From JAGLOK01 sp963676355 (GTDB lineage Bacteria > Bacillota > Clostridia > Christensenellales > UMGS416), in contig OY781093.1 of NCBI GenBank assembly GCA_963676355.1, positions 2,852,001 through 2,916,000 of the forward strand: a stretch of DNA of 64,000 nt, read 5' to 3'. Below, piece by piece: positions 26,501 through 34,355 of this stretch. Position 1 is the first letter of the stretch; each line of letters begins with the position of its first letter. The translations under genes and the position numbers were made by a program. The notes beneath the pieces were generated by a model, which saw only the letters and a list, made by a program, of their open reading frames with translations, searched no databases and was not told where the DNA came from.

Positions 26501-26935
26501 CTATACCAATCTTTTAGCCCATTCTTGGGCATCGGATTTGTAAGAATCAATATCACCATCTACTTTTAGTGCTTCCAGCGCAATATCCGCTCCGCATACT
26601 ATAGCTTTTTCGGCAATCATATCTACCGCATGGCAGAAATAGTCAGGAAACATATCACTGTCTCCACATCCAAAAACCGCTACCTTTTTGTCGATAAAGA
26701 ATTCATATGACATAGCATCATAGAATTCAGCAAAATCGTCTTGTAATTCTCCTGTACCCCACGTAGAAGACCCCAATACTATAAGGCTGTAATCCGCAAC
26801 TGCTTTAGGCTCCACTTCAATTGCATCAAATAAGTCAACTTGCTCTCCCGAGGCTTCTAGTTCATCTTTTATCCAGTTCGCAACTATTTCGGTATTGCCC
26901 GTGGTTGACCCATAAACTATTAGTGTTTTTTTCAT
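26501..26935 (-). CDS. Flavodoxin
   Basis: A 144-residue short-chain flavodoxin. The FMN phosphate loop is YGSTTGNTE near residues 7-15. The isoalloxazine-contacting loops are GSSTWGTGELQDD near residue 55 and VFGCGDSDMFPDYFC near residue 88. It carries low-potential electrons in place of ferredoxin, often when iron is scarce. The ATG at 26935 has GGAG six bases upstream; an earlier in-frame ATG at 26947 would put that site inside the gene. It is the first gene of the operon, directly behind a strong promoter and two inverted repeats. Confidence 0.93.
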   Translation of the reverse strand: MKKTLIVYGSTTGNTEIVANWIKDELEASGEQVDLFDAIEVEPKAVADYSLIVLGSSTWGTGELQDDFAEFYDAMSYEFFIDKKVAVFGCGDSDMFPDYFCHAVDMIAEKAIVCGADIALEALKVDGDIDSYKSDAQEWAKRLV

Positions 26936-27030
26936 GTGTTTCTCCATAATTGTAGTAAGGATTCGCTTTAATCTTCTGTTTTTAATTAAATTTACGTGCC
27001 CTTTATCATCTTCTATAAAACGCGCGAGGA

Positions 27031-27044
27031 TTAGCAACGGCTAA
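27031..27044. promoter_or_regulatory. Inverted repeat, second operator candidate in flavodoxin leader
   Basis: TTAGC-AACG-GCTAA has 5-bp arms and a 4-base spacer, followed by CTT as in the site at 21551. It lies in the 5' leader about 45 bases downstream of the repeat at 27076. Confidence 0.6.
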
Positions 27045-27075
27045 CTTTTCAAGCAAAAAAATATCCACATGTTTG

Positions 27076-27091
27076 GTTAGCGTTCGCTAAC
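27076..27091. promoter_or_regulatory. Inverted repeat, operator candidate at flavodoxin transcription start
   Basis: GTTAGC-GTTC-GCTAAC has 6-bp arms and a 4-base spacer. It begins about ten bases after the -10 box on the transcribed side, the position expected for a repressor site. Confidence 0.7.
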
Positions 27092-27100
27092 TTCTTATAG

Positions 27101-27129
27101 ATATTACTATAAATCTCCATAAGTGTCAA
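27101..27129 (-). promoter_or_regulatory. Strong promoter of the flavodoxin/ABC operon
   Basis: TTGACA (27124-27129) and TAATAT (27101-27106) are 17 bases apart on the minus strand, close to the sigma-70/A consensus. Inverted repeats follow immediately downstream. Confidence 0.75.
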
Positions 27130-27230
27130 TCTAAAATCAAACCTTTTGATTAATAAAATTCATCTATAATATTGATTTTCATCCGAATCAATTATTGAAT
27201 TATAAATAATCTATTCTGGCGAAACAATTG

Positions 27231-28115
27231 TTAGGGATAAATGTACCAGTCACCATCATCTGGTGCGTCCCGTCTTATTATAGTTCCATCAGTTATAATA
27301 GGAAAATCATATTCATTGCCGTAATAGTTCAGAGGAAATTTATCAACAATTCCTGTAACTTCTATCCATTCATCCTCAGTAAAATCAGCTTCATTTTCAA
27401 CTTTTACGTGAAATCCAGCGATTGTTGCATCAGCTGCACAGCAAGTAATCATAAACCTCGAAACAAGTATAGTGTTTTCAGGAAACGAATCATCTTTGTA
27501 GACAAATCCGTACATCGATATCTCTTTTCCATAAATCTGATCTAAACTCTTTGAAATGTAATTTTCAAAATCCTCATGTGCAACAGCATTTTCGTCTTGA
27601 GTGACAACACAGGCAGGCATTTGTGACAAATCGAGAGGCATTATTTCCTGCTCAGTCTCATCCAACGGTTCAGTTGTGGCTGTTGGCAGTGCTGTAGGAG
27701 ACAAAGCCATTTGAGATGATGAGGGCAAGGCTGTAGGGGTTAATGTTGGAGTAGGTAGCGTAGAAGAAGTCTTTGACGGCATCAACGCTTCTGCATACGA
27801 AAGATTAAGATTTTGATTAGGCGAAGCGCTCAACGAACCAAAATTAGGAGTACTGAAAGCATAAAAAACAATTGGGATAATAAAAAGAAGATATTTCAAT
27901 CTAAACTGTTTTGCATTATTTCCTTTTGGGTTTGATTTAAAGTTTAAGATATTAAAAACAAGCAACATACAAAAAACAACAAAACCGAACCACACCATAT
28001 GTATTATCCTTGGAGATAAATACAAATATATTTTACCGCTAAAAAGGAGTATTGCTATTATTACAGCAAATGAAGCGTTAATGATAAGCCACATTATTTC
28101 ATTTATCTTACGCAT
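27231..28115 (-). CDS. YcgQ-like membrane protein (DUF1980 / TIGR03943 family)
   Basis: A 294-residue protein with about three N-terminal helices, a Pro/Ser/Thr-rich linker (residues about 115-165) and a C-terminal soluble domain with the family pattern VSRFMITCCAADATIAGF near residue 220. The family (COG3689) is found next to COG0701 permeases and is often in zinc or G3E-GTPase contexts. The start overlaps the permease end by 8 bases. Its position in the znuA operon supports a zinc-related envelope role, but no biochemical activity is established. Confidence 0.8.
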   Translation of the reverse strand: MRKINEIMWLIINASFAVIIAILLFSGKIYLYLSPRIIHMVWFGFVVFCMLLVFNILNFKSNPKGNNAKQFRLKYLLFIIPIVFYAFSTPNFGSLSASPNQNLNLSYAEALMPSKTSSTLPTPTLTPTALPSSSQMALSPTALPTATTEPLDETEQEIMPLDLSQMPACVVTQDENAVAHEDFENYISKSLDQIYGKEISMYGFVYKDDSFPENTILVSRFMITCCAADATIAGFHVKVENEADFTEDEWIEVTGIVDKFPLNYYGNEYDFPIITDGTIIRRDAPDDGDWYIYP

Positions 28116-29184
28116 AGAAATCTCCCATTATAAAGCTCGCTGCAATTCCCAATACAAAACAAACAATCAAAATGGTAAGGATAAGCTTAATAACAAATCT
28201 CTTTTTAAAAGAACCTAATAGCATGAGCGTGTTTTTTATGTCTATCATAGGGCCTGTTATCAAAAATGTTAGAACAGATGCGGAGGCAAATCTTATCATA
28301 AACGTGCTTGCGATAAAAGCGTCCGCCTCCGAACAAAGCGACAAAACAAAAGCCATAGACATCATTGTAAATGTTGAAGAAATGCGGCCTGTGCCTATAG
28401 AAACAAGTAAATCCTTGGGCACAAACATTTGAATCACAGCTGCAATAATTGCACCAAATATCAAATATGCCCCAACACTTTTTATTTCTTCGTTTGTGTG
28501 AGCAAGAATATCTTTAACTGTTTCTTTAGCTTTTGTAAATCTAGTTTTCCCCTCTCTCTGATTAGAGATTATATGGTTATCGTGACAATGATGACAGCCA
28601 TGGCTGCATGATACATCGCCTTCGTGTCCTTGTTCTTTTAAAATATCTTTTTTGCTGAATATTTCAACCAATGCCCCTATCAATATTGCGCCGATAAATC
28701 CGAACAGACCCCGATAAAGGACCATTTGCGGCATAGACGGGAAGGCATTATAAGTTGAAAGAAGAACCACAGGATTAACTATGGGAGTCGCTATCATAAA
28801 AGCGAAAGCGGCACCAACAGGCATTCCTTTTTTGACAAGTCCTCTGGTTATTGGAATAATTGCACATTCGCAAACAGGGAAAATAAGACCTATGCATGAA
28901 GCGAAAATAAGTCTTAAAAACTTATTTTTCGGAAGGACCTTCAATATTGTTTCCTGAGTCACATAAAGTTGAATAACAGATGAGATTATCGTACCCAAAA
29001 TCACAAAAGGCATAGCCTCTAAAAGTATCGACCACAGGATGAGCGAAAATGCTCTCATCTGTGTTTCAGCTGCAGTTTCAATTTCACCCGTGCCCCAGAG
29101 GTAGCTTAGCCAAAAAATCAATATTACAAAAAAACAAAAGGCGGTTAGCTGCCGCGCCTTCTTTATTACTTCATTTGTTATCAA
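28108..29184 (-). CDS. YcgR/YraQ-like permease (DUF318, COG0701)
   Basis: A 358-residue membrane protein of the DUF318 permease family. CIGLIFPVCECAIIPITRGL near residue 97 carries the conserved C-x-C-x2-P type motif, and a histidine-rich loop (CSHGCHHCHDNH near residue 195) could bind metal. About eight helices are visible. The start is TTG at 29184, with AAGGAG six bases before it. It is partnered with the DUF1980 gene downstream and follows a decayed znuC. Relatives are linked to arsenic (ArsP) and zinc; zinc is favoured here by the operon. Confidence 0.82.
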   Translation of the reverse strand: MITNEVIKKARQLTAFCFFVILIFWLSYLWGTGEIETAAETQMRAFSLILWSILLEAMPFVILGTIISSVIQLYVTQETILKVLPKNKFLRLIFASCIGLIFPVCECAIIPITRGLVKKGMPVGAAFAFMIATPIVNPVVLLSTYNAFPSMPQMVLYRGLFGFIGAILIGALVEIFSKKDILKEQGHEGDVSCSHGCHHCHDNHIISNQREGKTRFTKAKETVKDILAHTNEEIKSVGAYLIFGAIIAAVIQMFVPKDLLVSIGTGRISSTFTMMSMAFVLSLCSEADAFIASTFMIRFASASVLTFLITGPMIDIKNTLMLLGSFKKRFVIKLILTILIVCFVLGIAASFIMGDFYA

Positions 29185-29575
29185 AAGTTTTCTCCTTGTA
29201 TATCATTTATATTATAGCTTACAACAAGTATTTCATACAGGACTTTGGCAACATCAATGTCCAGACTGCTGTCCGGTTCGTCAAGCACAATCACTTTTGT
29301 GTCCGACGCAAGAGCTCTGGCAATAAAAGTTCTTTTAAGCTGACGCGAAACATATCCTATATTTGCTTTGTGTTCGGTTTCAACGACTACCTAATCAAGT
29401 TCAATTAGTCCTATTGCAATTTTAATAGATGCGCTTTTTCCTCCTCCGTTCGGCCCTACAATGGTGGTGATAGAATTTTTGCGCACAAAAAAGTTTACGC
29501 CGTGAACGGCGCAAACTTCTCCATAGCAAAACCCAACGTCCTTAATTCAATGCTTTTGCTTTTTGTCCTTTGCAT
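29185..29575 (-). pseudogene. znuC: Decayed zinc ABC transporter ATPase (znuC remnant)
   Basis: The minus strand keeps recognisable ABC ATPase pieces: KDVGFCYGEVCAVHGVNF, Walker A VGPNGGGKS, and RTFIARALASDTKVIVLDEP with Walker B. The start ATG at 29575 directly follows the znuA stop. A one-base loss near 29548 shifts the frame, a TAG interrupts it after GLIELD, and the middle of the domain, including the LSGGQ signature, is missing. The tail runs into the TTG of the next gene. No znuB permease follows. The protein cannot work as an ATPase. Confidence 0.88.
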
Positions 29576-30529
29576 TTACTCTCCTTGAGAAATTAGTGCT
29601 CCCACGAAATCTTCAAGCGAACCTATATAATCTGGAGAAAGAGGCGCTACTTTTAAAACATTGCCGCCTATTTCTTCAGCTACCGTTTTTGCCTGATTGT
29701 CATCAAACTCTTCTTGATAGTAAATCGTCGTTATACCATCCAGCTTTGCTCGGTCTATGACTTGCTTTATCTCAGACGCTGTCGCCTGTTTACCGTCTGT
29801 TTCCAGCGAAACCATTTCCAAACCGTAATCATCTGCAAAATAGCCATATGCTGGATGGTACATCAAAAACGTCTTGTTTTCAAGCTCATATACTTTTTTT
29901 GTTATCGCCTCATCCAGCGCCTCAAGCTCTTTTATATACTCTGCTGCATTCAACTTATATGTTTCTTCATTGTCTTTGTCTATCTCCGAAAGCTTATCGG
30001 CTATTGCCTGTACCATTATTATTGCACGCTTTGGTGAAAGCCAAATATGGGGATCCACAGTTTCTTCATGTTCTTGATCGTGATCTTCGTCATGGTCTTC
30101 TTCGTGGTCTTCATCACCATCTTCATCATGATGATGGTGTTCTTCTATTATGCGCGGAGGATAAGTTGCACTTACCACTTCTCTTAAGTTAACTATTTCA
30201 ATATCCTTATTGAAATCTTTAACCTTAGGCAGGATGTTAGCTTCTTCGGCTGGCACCTGCATAGCAAAATATACTGCTGCATCCGACAACGCTTGCATCT
30301 GTGTAGAAGTGGGCTGGTAGTTTGCGGGGCTGTTTCCCGGAGGAATCAATGTTATAACATCAACCAAATCGCCGGCCACTTTTTCAACGAATGTTGCTTC
30401 GGGGATTATTCCCACTGCAACTGTAATTTTACTCTCTTGGACATCTGTTGCTTCCACATCACCTGATTTGCATGATACAAGCGATGCCATAAGTAAAACG
30501 GATAATACTAATAAACTAATTTTTTTCAT
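29576..30529 (-). CDS. znuA: Zinc-binding lipoprotein of ABC importer (ZnuA/AdcA-like)
   Basis: A 317-residue cluster-9 binding protein. A lipoprotein signal ends at Cys (LMASLVSC, about residue 20). Between residues about 120 and 150 lies a long loop of His, Asp and Glu residues, the hallmark of zinc-specific members. Conserved metal ligands are in DPHIWLSPK and MYHPAYGYFADDYGLE. The ATG at 30529 follows AAGGAG. Its ATPase partner is decayed and the permease is missing, so it must work with another permease, supply zinc to the YcgR-like system, or be a leftover. Confidence 0.9.
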   Translation of the reverse strand: MKKISLLVLSVLLMASLVSCKSGDVEATDVQESKITVAVGIIPEATFVEKVAGDLVDVITLIPPGNSPANYQPTSTQMQALSDAAVYFAMQVPAEEANILPKVKDFNKDIEIVNLREVVSATYPPRIIEEHHHHDEDGDEDHEEDHDEDHDQEHEETVDPHIWLSPKRAIIMVQAIADKLSEIDKDNEETYKLNAAEYIKELEALDEAITKKVYELENKTFLMYHPAYGYFADDYGLEMVSLETDGKQATASEIKQVIDRAKLDGITTIYYQEEFDDNQAKTVAEEIGGNVLKVAPLSPDYIGSLEDFVGALISQGE

Positions 30530-30540
30530 ATTAATTCTCC

Positions 30541-30563
30541 TTATTGCAAATAATTCGCAATAA
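30541..30563. promoter_or_regulatory. 23-bp palindrome over znuA transcription start, Zur-like operator candidate
   Basis: The core TTGCAAATAATTCGCAA extends three bases on each side; the 11-bp arms have only one mismatched pair around a central A. The layout (8-1-8 core) resembles Fur/Zur-family boxes. It lies between the -10 box and the ribosome site of znuA. Confidence 0.7.
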
Positions 30564-30564
30564 A

Positions 30565-30593
30565 ATGTTAGCATGGGTTACTCTGCAAGTCAA
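30565..30593 (-). promoter_or_regulatory. Promoter of the znuA operon
   Basis: TTGACT (30588-30593) and TAACAT (30565-30570) are 17 bases apart on the minus strand. The palindrome begins two bases past the -10 box. Confidence 0.75.
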
Positions 30594-30599
30594 TTACTT

Positions 30600-31377
30600 T
30601 TGTGCATTTTTTATATTCTTCACATTTGCCATAATTTTGAGCTTATAATAACTGCAACAAATATAAAGCCATTCATATCGCCTATTGATATCTGCAGTTA
30701 TGCGATATTAATCTTTACTTCTTCCGGTGTTTTACTGTATAAAGCCTAACGCTTTTCTCCGCCGTTTTCATATTTCCCCGAACAGAGGATTTGCTACATA
30801 AGTGACATAGGCACCCCTGTCCGAATATCTCATTATCTTAGGCATACCGTCTCCTTTTTCGAGCATTGTTTAATGTCACTCTAAAGCTCATAATGAAGGA
30901 TTAGCAAGTTAAATATACAAGAAATACTTAACATGGCTATATTCAGTCTAAAGATATGTATATTTAAATAAAGTCTGACTTGCTTCCCGAAAACACGTCA
31001 ATTTTGAAAGTGAAAAATTGAAGCTGATATAATTGATAAAAAGGATCAAAGAAATTGAGCTGATCATAAATTCTGCGGAAAAAATTATACAATATATAAA
31101 ATCAGAAGCAAACTAATATGAGTAGGAGTAAGGCATAATTAAAACAAGTACCCTTGCATTAATCATTATACTTATCAATACCATTCCTTATCCCAGCACT
31201 CAAACTCTTTTAACGCTTTCTCATTTGCATAATGCTCGGCATAGATTAAAAAATTGATGAATGAGTCTGGTATGCAGTAGCGAAAAAGATGATATTATTT
31301 GCAACGGAATTCCTTTTAAAATATTTGTCTCCTGAAATAATTGCGGTTAAGTGGAAAGATGAAGCACCTGGAGCAAG
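30600..31377. other. Gene-free stretch with unrecognised remnants
   Basis: No intact gene was found. On the minus strand a frame ending at 31175 reads ...IPDSFINFLIYAEHYANEK and ends KEWY, and one near 30760-30850 starts MPKIMRYSDRGAYVTYVAN after an AAGGAG site and stops after 25 codons. On the plus strand a short frame near 31040-31120 encodes IKRIKEIELIINSAEKIIQY. None could be assigned to a family. They look like ends of deleted genes. Confidence 0.5.
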
Positions 31378-31509
31378 CTAAGCTATTGTGCAATTTATCA
31401 AGTTATTAATATCATCCGCAATTTCATTTACTTTTTTTGAACTCACGTATGATAATTTGACCGCGTTTTTCTTGAACTCTTCATCATATTTGTTTCGGTG
31501 TTTTTGCAT
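31378..31509 (-). pseudogene. Truncated IS3-type transposase OrfA remnant
   Basis: A 43-codon frame with a good GGAGG site starts MQKHRNKYDEEFKKNAVKL, the usual start of IS3/IS150-type OrfA proteins, and then runs VSSKKVNEIADDINNLI before a TAG stop. The helix-turn-helix and zipper that normally follow are absent and no orfB is adjacent. It is a different lineage from the two other IS3-type groups in this window. Confidence 0.65.
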
Positions 31510-31714
31510 GGGTTTTATCCTCCTTGTTTCTATTATAATTCTTTTACCATGCTGTCAGAAATTTTAACACTCTCTCAATTAAATAGTATTCATTTTTTGT
31601 ATTATCAATAAATAAAAATGCTAATCTGAACTAGAAACTGCAATTAGTACATAGTTTGTACGGCGGATCTCTCCGTCAAATCACAAAGAACTCATATCTT
31701 CGTATTTATTTTTA

Positions 31715-31962
31715 GAGACTATTTTATCTACTCTCGGGTTACTGAGTTAAACAACTTTCCATTTGTAAACCATTTAGATTATCCTATTCCACTATATATG
31801 ATTCTAGGCGGGATACTATATGGATATCTTGATGCTAAAGCTATAAATCTTATCCCTTCAAAGATGGTCGAAAAGCCATACTTTACAATTATCGTTAGTC
31901 TTTTAATACTAAATATTTATAAAGTGTTCTCTTCAATGCCGTCTATGCATCTACACAGCTGA
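31715..31962 (+). pseudogene. C-terminal fragment of an unidentified membrane protein
   Basis: An open stretch without a start reads YFIYSRVTELNNFPFVNHL, then YPIPLYMILGGILYGYLDA, then FTIIVSLLILNIYKVF, ending at a TGA at 31960. Two hydrophobic segments are clear, like the tail of a polysaccharide polymerase or flippase type protein, but the family was not identified. Upstream sequence gives no continuation, so this is a remnant. Confidence 0.45.
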
Positions 31963-32266
31963 TTGCTATCTAGATGTCTTTGCAACATACATGAGTTTGT
32001 CCAATGCATGCTTATAAAATATTTTGTAAGACTTACAAAACATATTCTTTAATTCGCTTTTGTCAAAACTGTTTTCCTTATGTCTTCTACAACCTCCACG
32101 GCACAGTGAATAATATTCACATCTTTGACATTCCGTTGTTTAAGACACCCATTAATAATCCACCAATGATTGCTCCTACAACTGTGGAATGCCCCTCGAA
32201 AAAATGTACCAATTTTAAAGTTAGTATAACGGACTAACCCCATTTTCATAGACACTGAGAATAGAT

Positions 32267-33100
32267 TCATGAGTTAAACAACATTTTCTCATACTCCATT
32301 GGTGATTTATACCCCAGTGAAGAATGGAATCGTTTAGGGTTATAAAACATCTCAATGTATTCGAATACTGCTTTTCTTGCTTTCTCTCTGGTCGAAAAAG
32401 GATGCTTTTTATTTACCAGCTCGGTCTTCAAAGATTTATTGAAAGCTTCTATTACAGCATTATCCCACGGATTGCCTCCCCGGCTCATACTTATATATGC
32501 ACCTTTCCGCTTTATGAAAGCATTATATCTATCGCTCATAAACTGTGCTCCGCGATCTGTGTGTATCATAAGCCCTACACCGGGATTCTCTCTGCTATAT
32601 GCATCATTCAAAGCATCCAATACAAGCTGTTCGCGCATATGACTGTTAATTGACCAACCTACAACTTTTCGTGTGCATACATCCAAGTATAGCATCAAAT
32701 ACTCATTTCCTTCTTTCGTCGGTATATATGTAATATCTCCGACCCAAACTTTATTCTTTTCTTTGACATCAAACTCACGGTTTAGGTGGTTTGGGTGAAT
32801 AGAAGCTTTATATGCTTTACTGTACCTACCGTGTCTTTTGCACGAATATTTTGCTTTTAGCCCATTCTCTTTCATTATACGCTCAACTCGTTTATGATTG
32901 ACATGAATTCCGCGGCTTTTTAATTCTCTCAGAATCCTTTTTGAGCCATACCTGCCTTTGTATTGATTGAATGCGCTTTTTATAATATCCGTTAATGCAA
33001 GATTTTCAATATCTCTTTTAGTAGGCTTTTTGTTTACTATATTGTAGTATGTTAATCTATAGATTTTCAGAACATCACACATTAATCTTACACTGTACAC
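32267..33100 (-). CDS. IS3-family transposase OrfB (DDE integrase core)
   Basis: A 277-residue catalytic transposase. The DDE residues are in VWVGDITYIP (first Asp), MIHTDRGAQF (second Asp) and AVIEAFNKSLKTE (Glu), followed by FHSSLGYKSPMEYE. The isolated frame starts at a GTG, but the open frame extends upstream to the end of orfA, and OrfAB is expected to be made by a -1 frameshift at the AAAGAAAAAG tract near 33133. The HTH_21 region GRYGSKRILRELKSRGI is complete. No inactivating change was seen. Confidence 0.92.
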   Translation of the reverse strand: MYSVRLMCDVLKIYRLTYYNIVNKKPTKRDIENLALTDIIKSAFNQYKGRYGSKRILRELKSRGIHVNHKRVERIMKENGLKAKYSCKRHGRYSKAYKASIHPNHLNREFDVKEKNKVWVGDITYIPTKEGNEYLMLYLDVCTRKVVGWSINSHMREQLVLDALNDAYSRENPGVGLMIHTDRGAQFMSDRYNAFIKRKGAYISMSRGGNPWDNAVIEAFNKSLKTELVNKKHPFSTREKARKAVFEYIEMFYNPKRFHSSLGYKSPMEYEKMLFNS

Positions 33101-33123
33101 ATGTTTATGTGATTTAATAAATT

Positions 33124-33423
33124 CTACTTTTTCTTTCGTCTTCCCTTTAGGAAGACTTGGTACTTTTTTAGAATTTCATTCTCCAGTTCCAGCTGCTTGT
33201 TCTTTTTCTCTAGCAACTTGATTTTATACTCATTGTCAACACGTGCATTACCTGGCCCTTTAAATGCCTCATCTCCGTATTTATCATATTCCCTGAGCCA
33301 TCGATAGATTGTTTGCTCTGTTATTCCAAGAGCTTCTGATACATCTGCTATTCGCTTACCTTCTTCTATTACCTGCTTAATCGTCTGTAGCTTATATTCC
33401 TTGCTAAACGTTCGTCTCCCCAT
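33124..33423 (-). CDS. IS3-family transposase OrfA (helix-turn-helix)
   Basis: A 99-residue OrfA starting MGRRTFSKEYKLQTIKQV, with helix-turn-helix ADVSEALGITEQTIYRWLR and a leucine zipper (KIKLLEKKNKQLELENEIL) for multimerisation. It binds the element ends and is fused to OrfB by frameshifting. It ends in RRKKK at the A-rich slippery tract, where a -1 step leads into EKVEFIKSHKHVYSV of the orfB frame. Confidence 0.9.
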   Translation of the reverse strand: MGRRTFSKEYKLQTIKQVIEEGKRIADVSEALGITEQTIYRWLREYDKYGDEAFKGPGNARVDNEYKIKLLEKKNKQLELENEILKKYQVFLKGRRKKK

Positions 33424-33509
33424 ATTCTTACCTCCGATTAGATTCTATTATTATCTTATCTTCAGTGTCAACTTTAGGGGGAAAGTCCATAAAATAAAAA
33501 AATACTAAC

Positions 33510-34037
33510 AAGGAGACACAAAAAAATAGCAAAGAAAACGTAAGATTGAAACAAATTATAGCCAATCAGGCACTGGATATTGAAATACTAAAAGATCTAA
33601 ACTCAAAAAACTTCTAAGCCCGTACAAGCGTAATGCAGCCGTCAATCATGTGATAAAAGAACATAAAGTATCAGAACGGCGGGCATGTACGGTGCTGGAT
33701 ATAAACAGAACTACATACAGATATTAACCTGTACAAAGAGAAGATAAAGTTCGAAAAGAAATCATATACAAAGCCAGCAAAAAGGCTCATGAAATGGCTT
33801 TTTGCTGTCGGTGTTATCACAACTTTTATAGAACTGGGAAGTCCTTGGGAAAACGGCTACTGTGAAAGCTTCAAATCCAGAATGAAAGACGAATTCTTAA
33901 ATGGTGAAATTTTCGGAAATTTATTTGAAGCAAAAGTTTTGACACAGAGGTGGACAAAATACTATAATACGGTAAGACCACATAGCGCTTTGGGTGGCAG
34001 ACCTCCCGCTTCCCAGAGTATTTCAATAAGTGCTTGA
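33510..34037 (+). pseudogene. Deleted second copy of an IS407-like transposase pair
   Basis: The plus strand carries ordered pieces of an OrfA/OrfB pair: an AAGGAG site and an ATA in place of ATG (AKKT), then IANQALDIEILKDLNS (OrfA tail), then HKVSERRACTVLDINR (OrfB start), then FIELGSPWENGYCESF through NTVRPHSALGGRPP to the normal stop at 34037. The parts between are missing, so loss was by internal deletions. The OrfB tail closely matches the element at 10843-12058. Confidence 0.8.
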
Positions 34038-34312
34038 ATATAGCGGCGGCAATCAGCAAAAGGCTGTTATAGCCAAATGGATTATGTCAAGTGCTAAAAT
34101 ATTTGTTCTAGATGAGCCTACAAGAGGTGTGGATAACGCGTCAAAAATAGATATATAATTCAATAGGAGATTTAGCAAGCAAAGGTACAGGTATAATCAT
34201 TATTTAATCCGACATTGACGAAATAATCGGTATATGCGACAGAGTGTATATCCTAGCCAATAAAACCTTTTTTGCAAATGAGCCGATTGAGAACATATCA
34301 AAAGAAAAATAA
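34036..34312 (+). pseudogene. C-terminal remnant of sugar ABC ATPase (RbsA/MglA-like)
   Basis: The frame right after the IS fragment reads YSGGNQQKAVIAKWIM and IFVLDEPTRGVDNASK, the second-domain signature and Walker B of ribose/galactose-type double ATPases. A frame change at IDI, then a TAA after GTGIIII, interrupt it; the rest (SDIDEIIGICDRVYIL) is still recognisable to 34312. The 5' part is absent, replaced by the IS remnant. The small membrane gene after it may be its old operon neighbour. Confidence 0.85.
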
Positions 34313-34355
34313 TCCAACTCTCAATCGCTGATTGAGTTAAATGAAGGAGATTACA

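Larger units (their letters stand above)
32230..33489 (-). mobile_element. Complete IS3-family (IS150-like) insertion sequence
   Basis: A 1260-bp element with intact orfA and orfB. Imperfect inverted repeats share GGACT, CCCC and GACACTGA blocks at both ends (from 32231 and, inverted, from 33488). Both flanks carry TAA (32227-32229 and 33490-33492), a 3-bp target duplication normal for the family. The intact frames and matching flanks suggest a fairly recent insertion. It landed among older IS and gene debris. Confidence 0.85.

Noticed and set aside
29216..29575. Possible functional small ABC ATPase
   Set aside because: The signature motif and Q-loop region are missing and the frame has a slip and a stop, so it was called a pseudogene.
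30060..30145. Repetitive-looking GATGATGGTG-type sequence inside znuA, possible microsatellite
   Set aside because: It encodes the His/Asp/Glu metal-binding loop normal for zinc-binding ZnuA proteins, so it is a coding feature and not an independent repeat.
30565..30580. GTTAGCATGGGTTACT near znuA as a fourth copy of the TTAGC-N4-GCTAA operator
   Set aside because: Only the left half fits; the right half does not pair, and it overlaps the promoter -10 box, which explains part of the word.
32004..32270. Short frames on both strands next to the complete IS element
   Set aside because: No ribosome site or recognisable family; the region is flanked by debris, and the minus-strand frame crosses the IS end.
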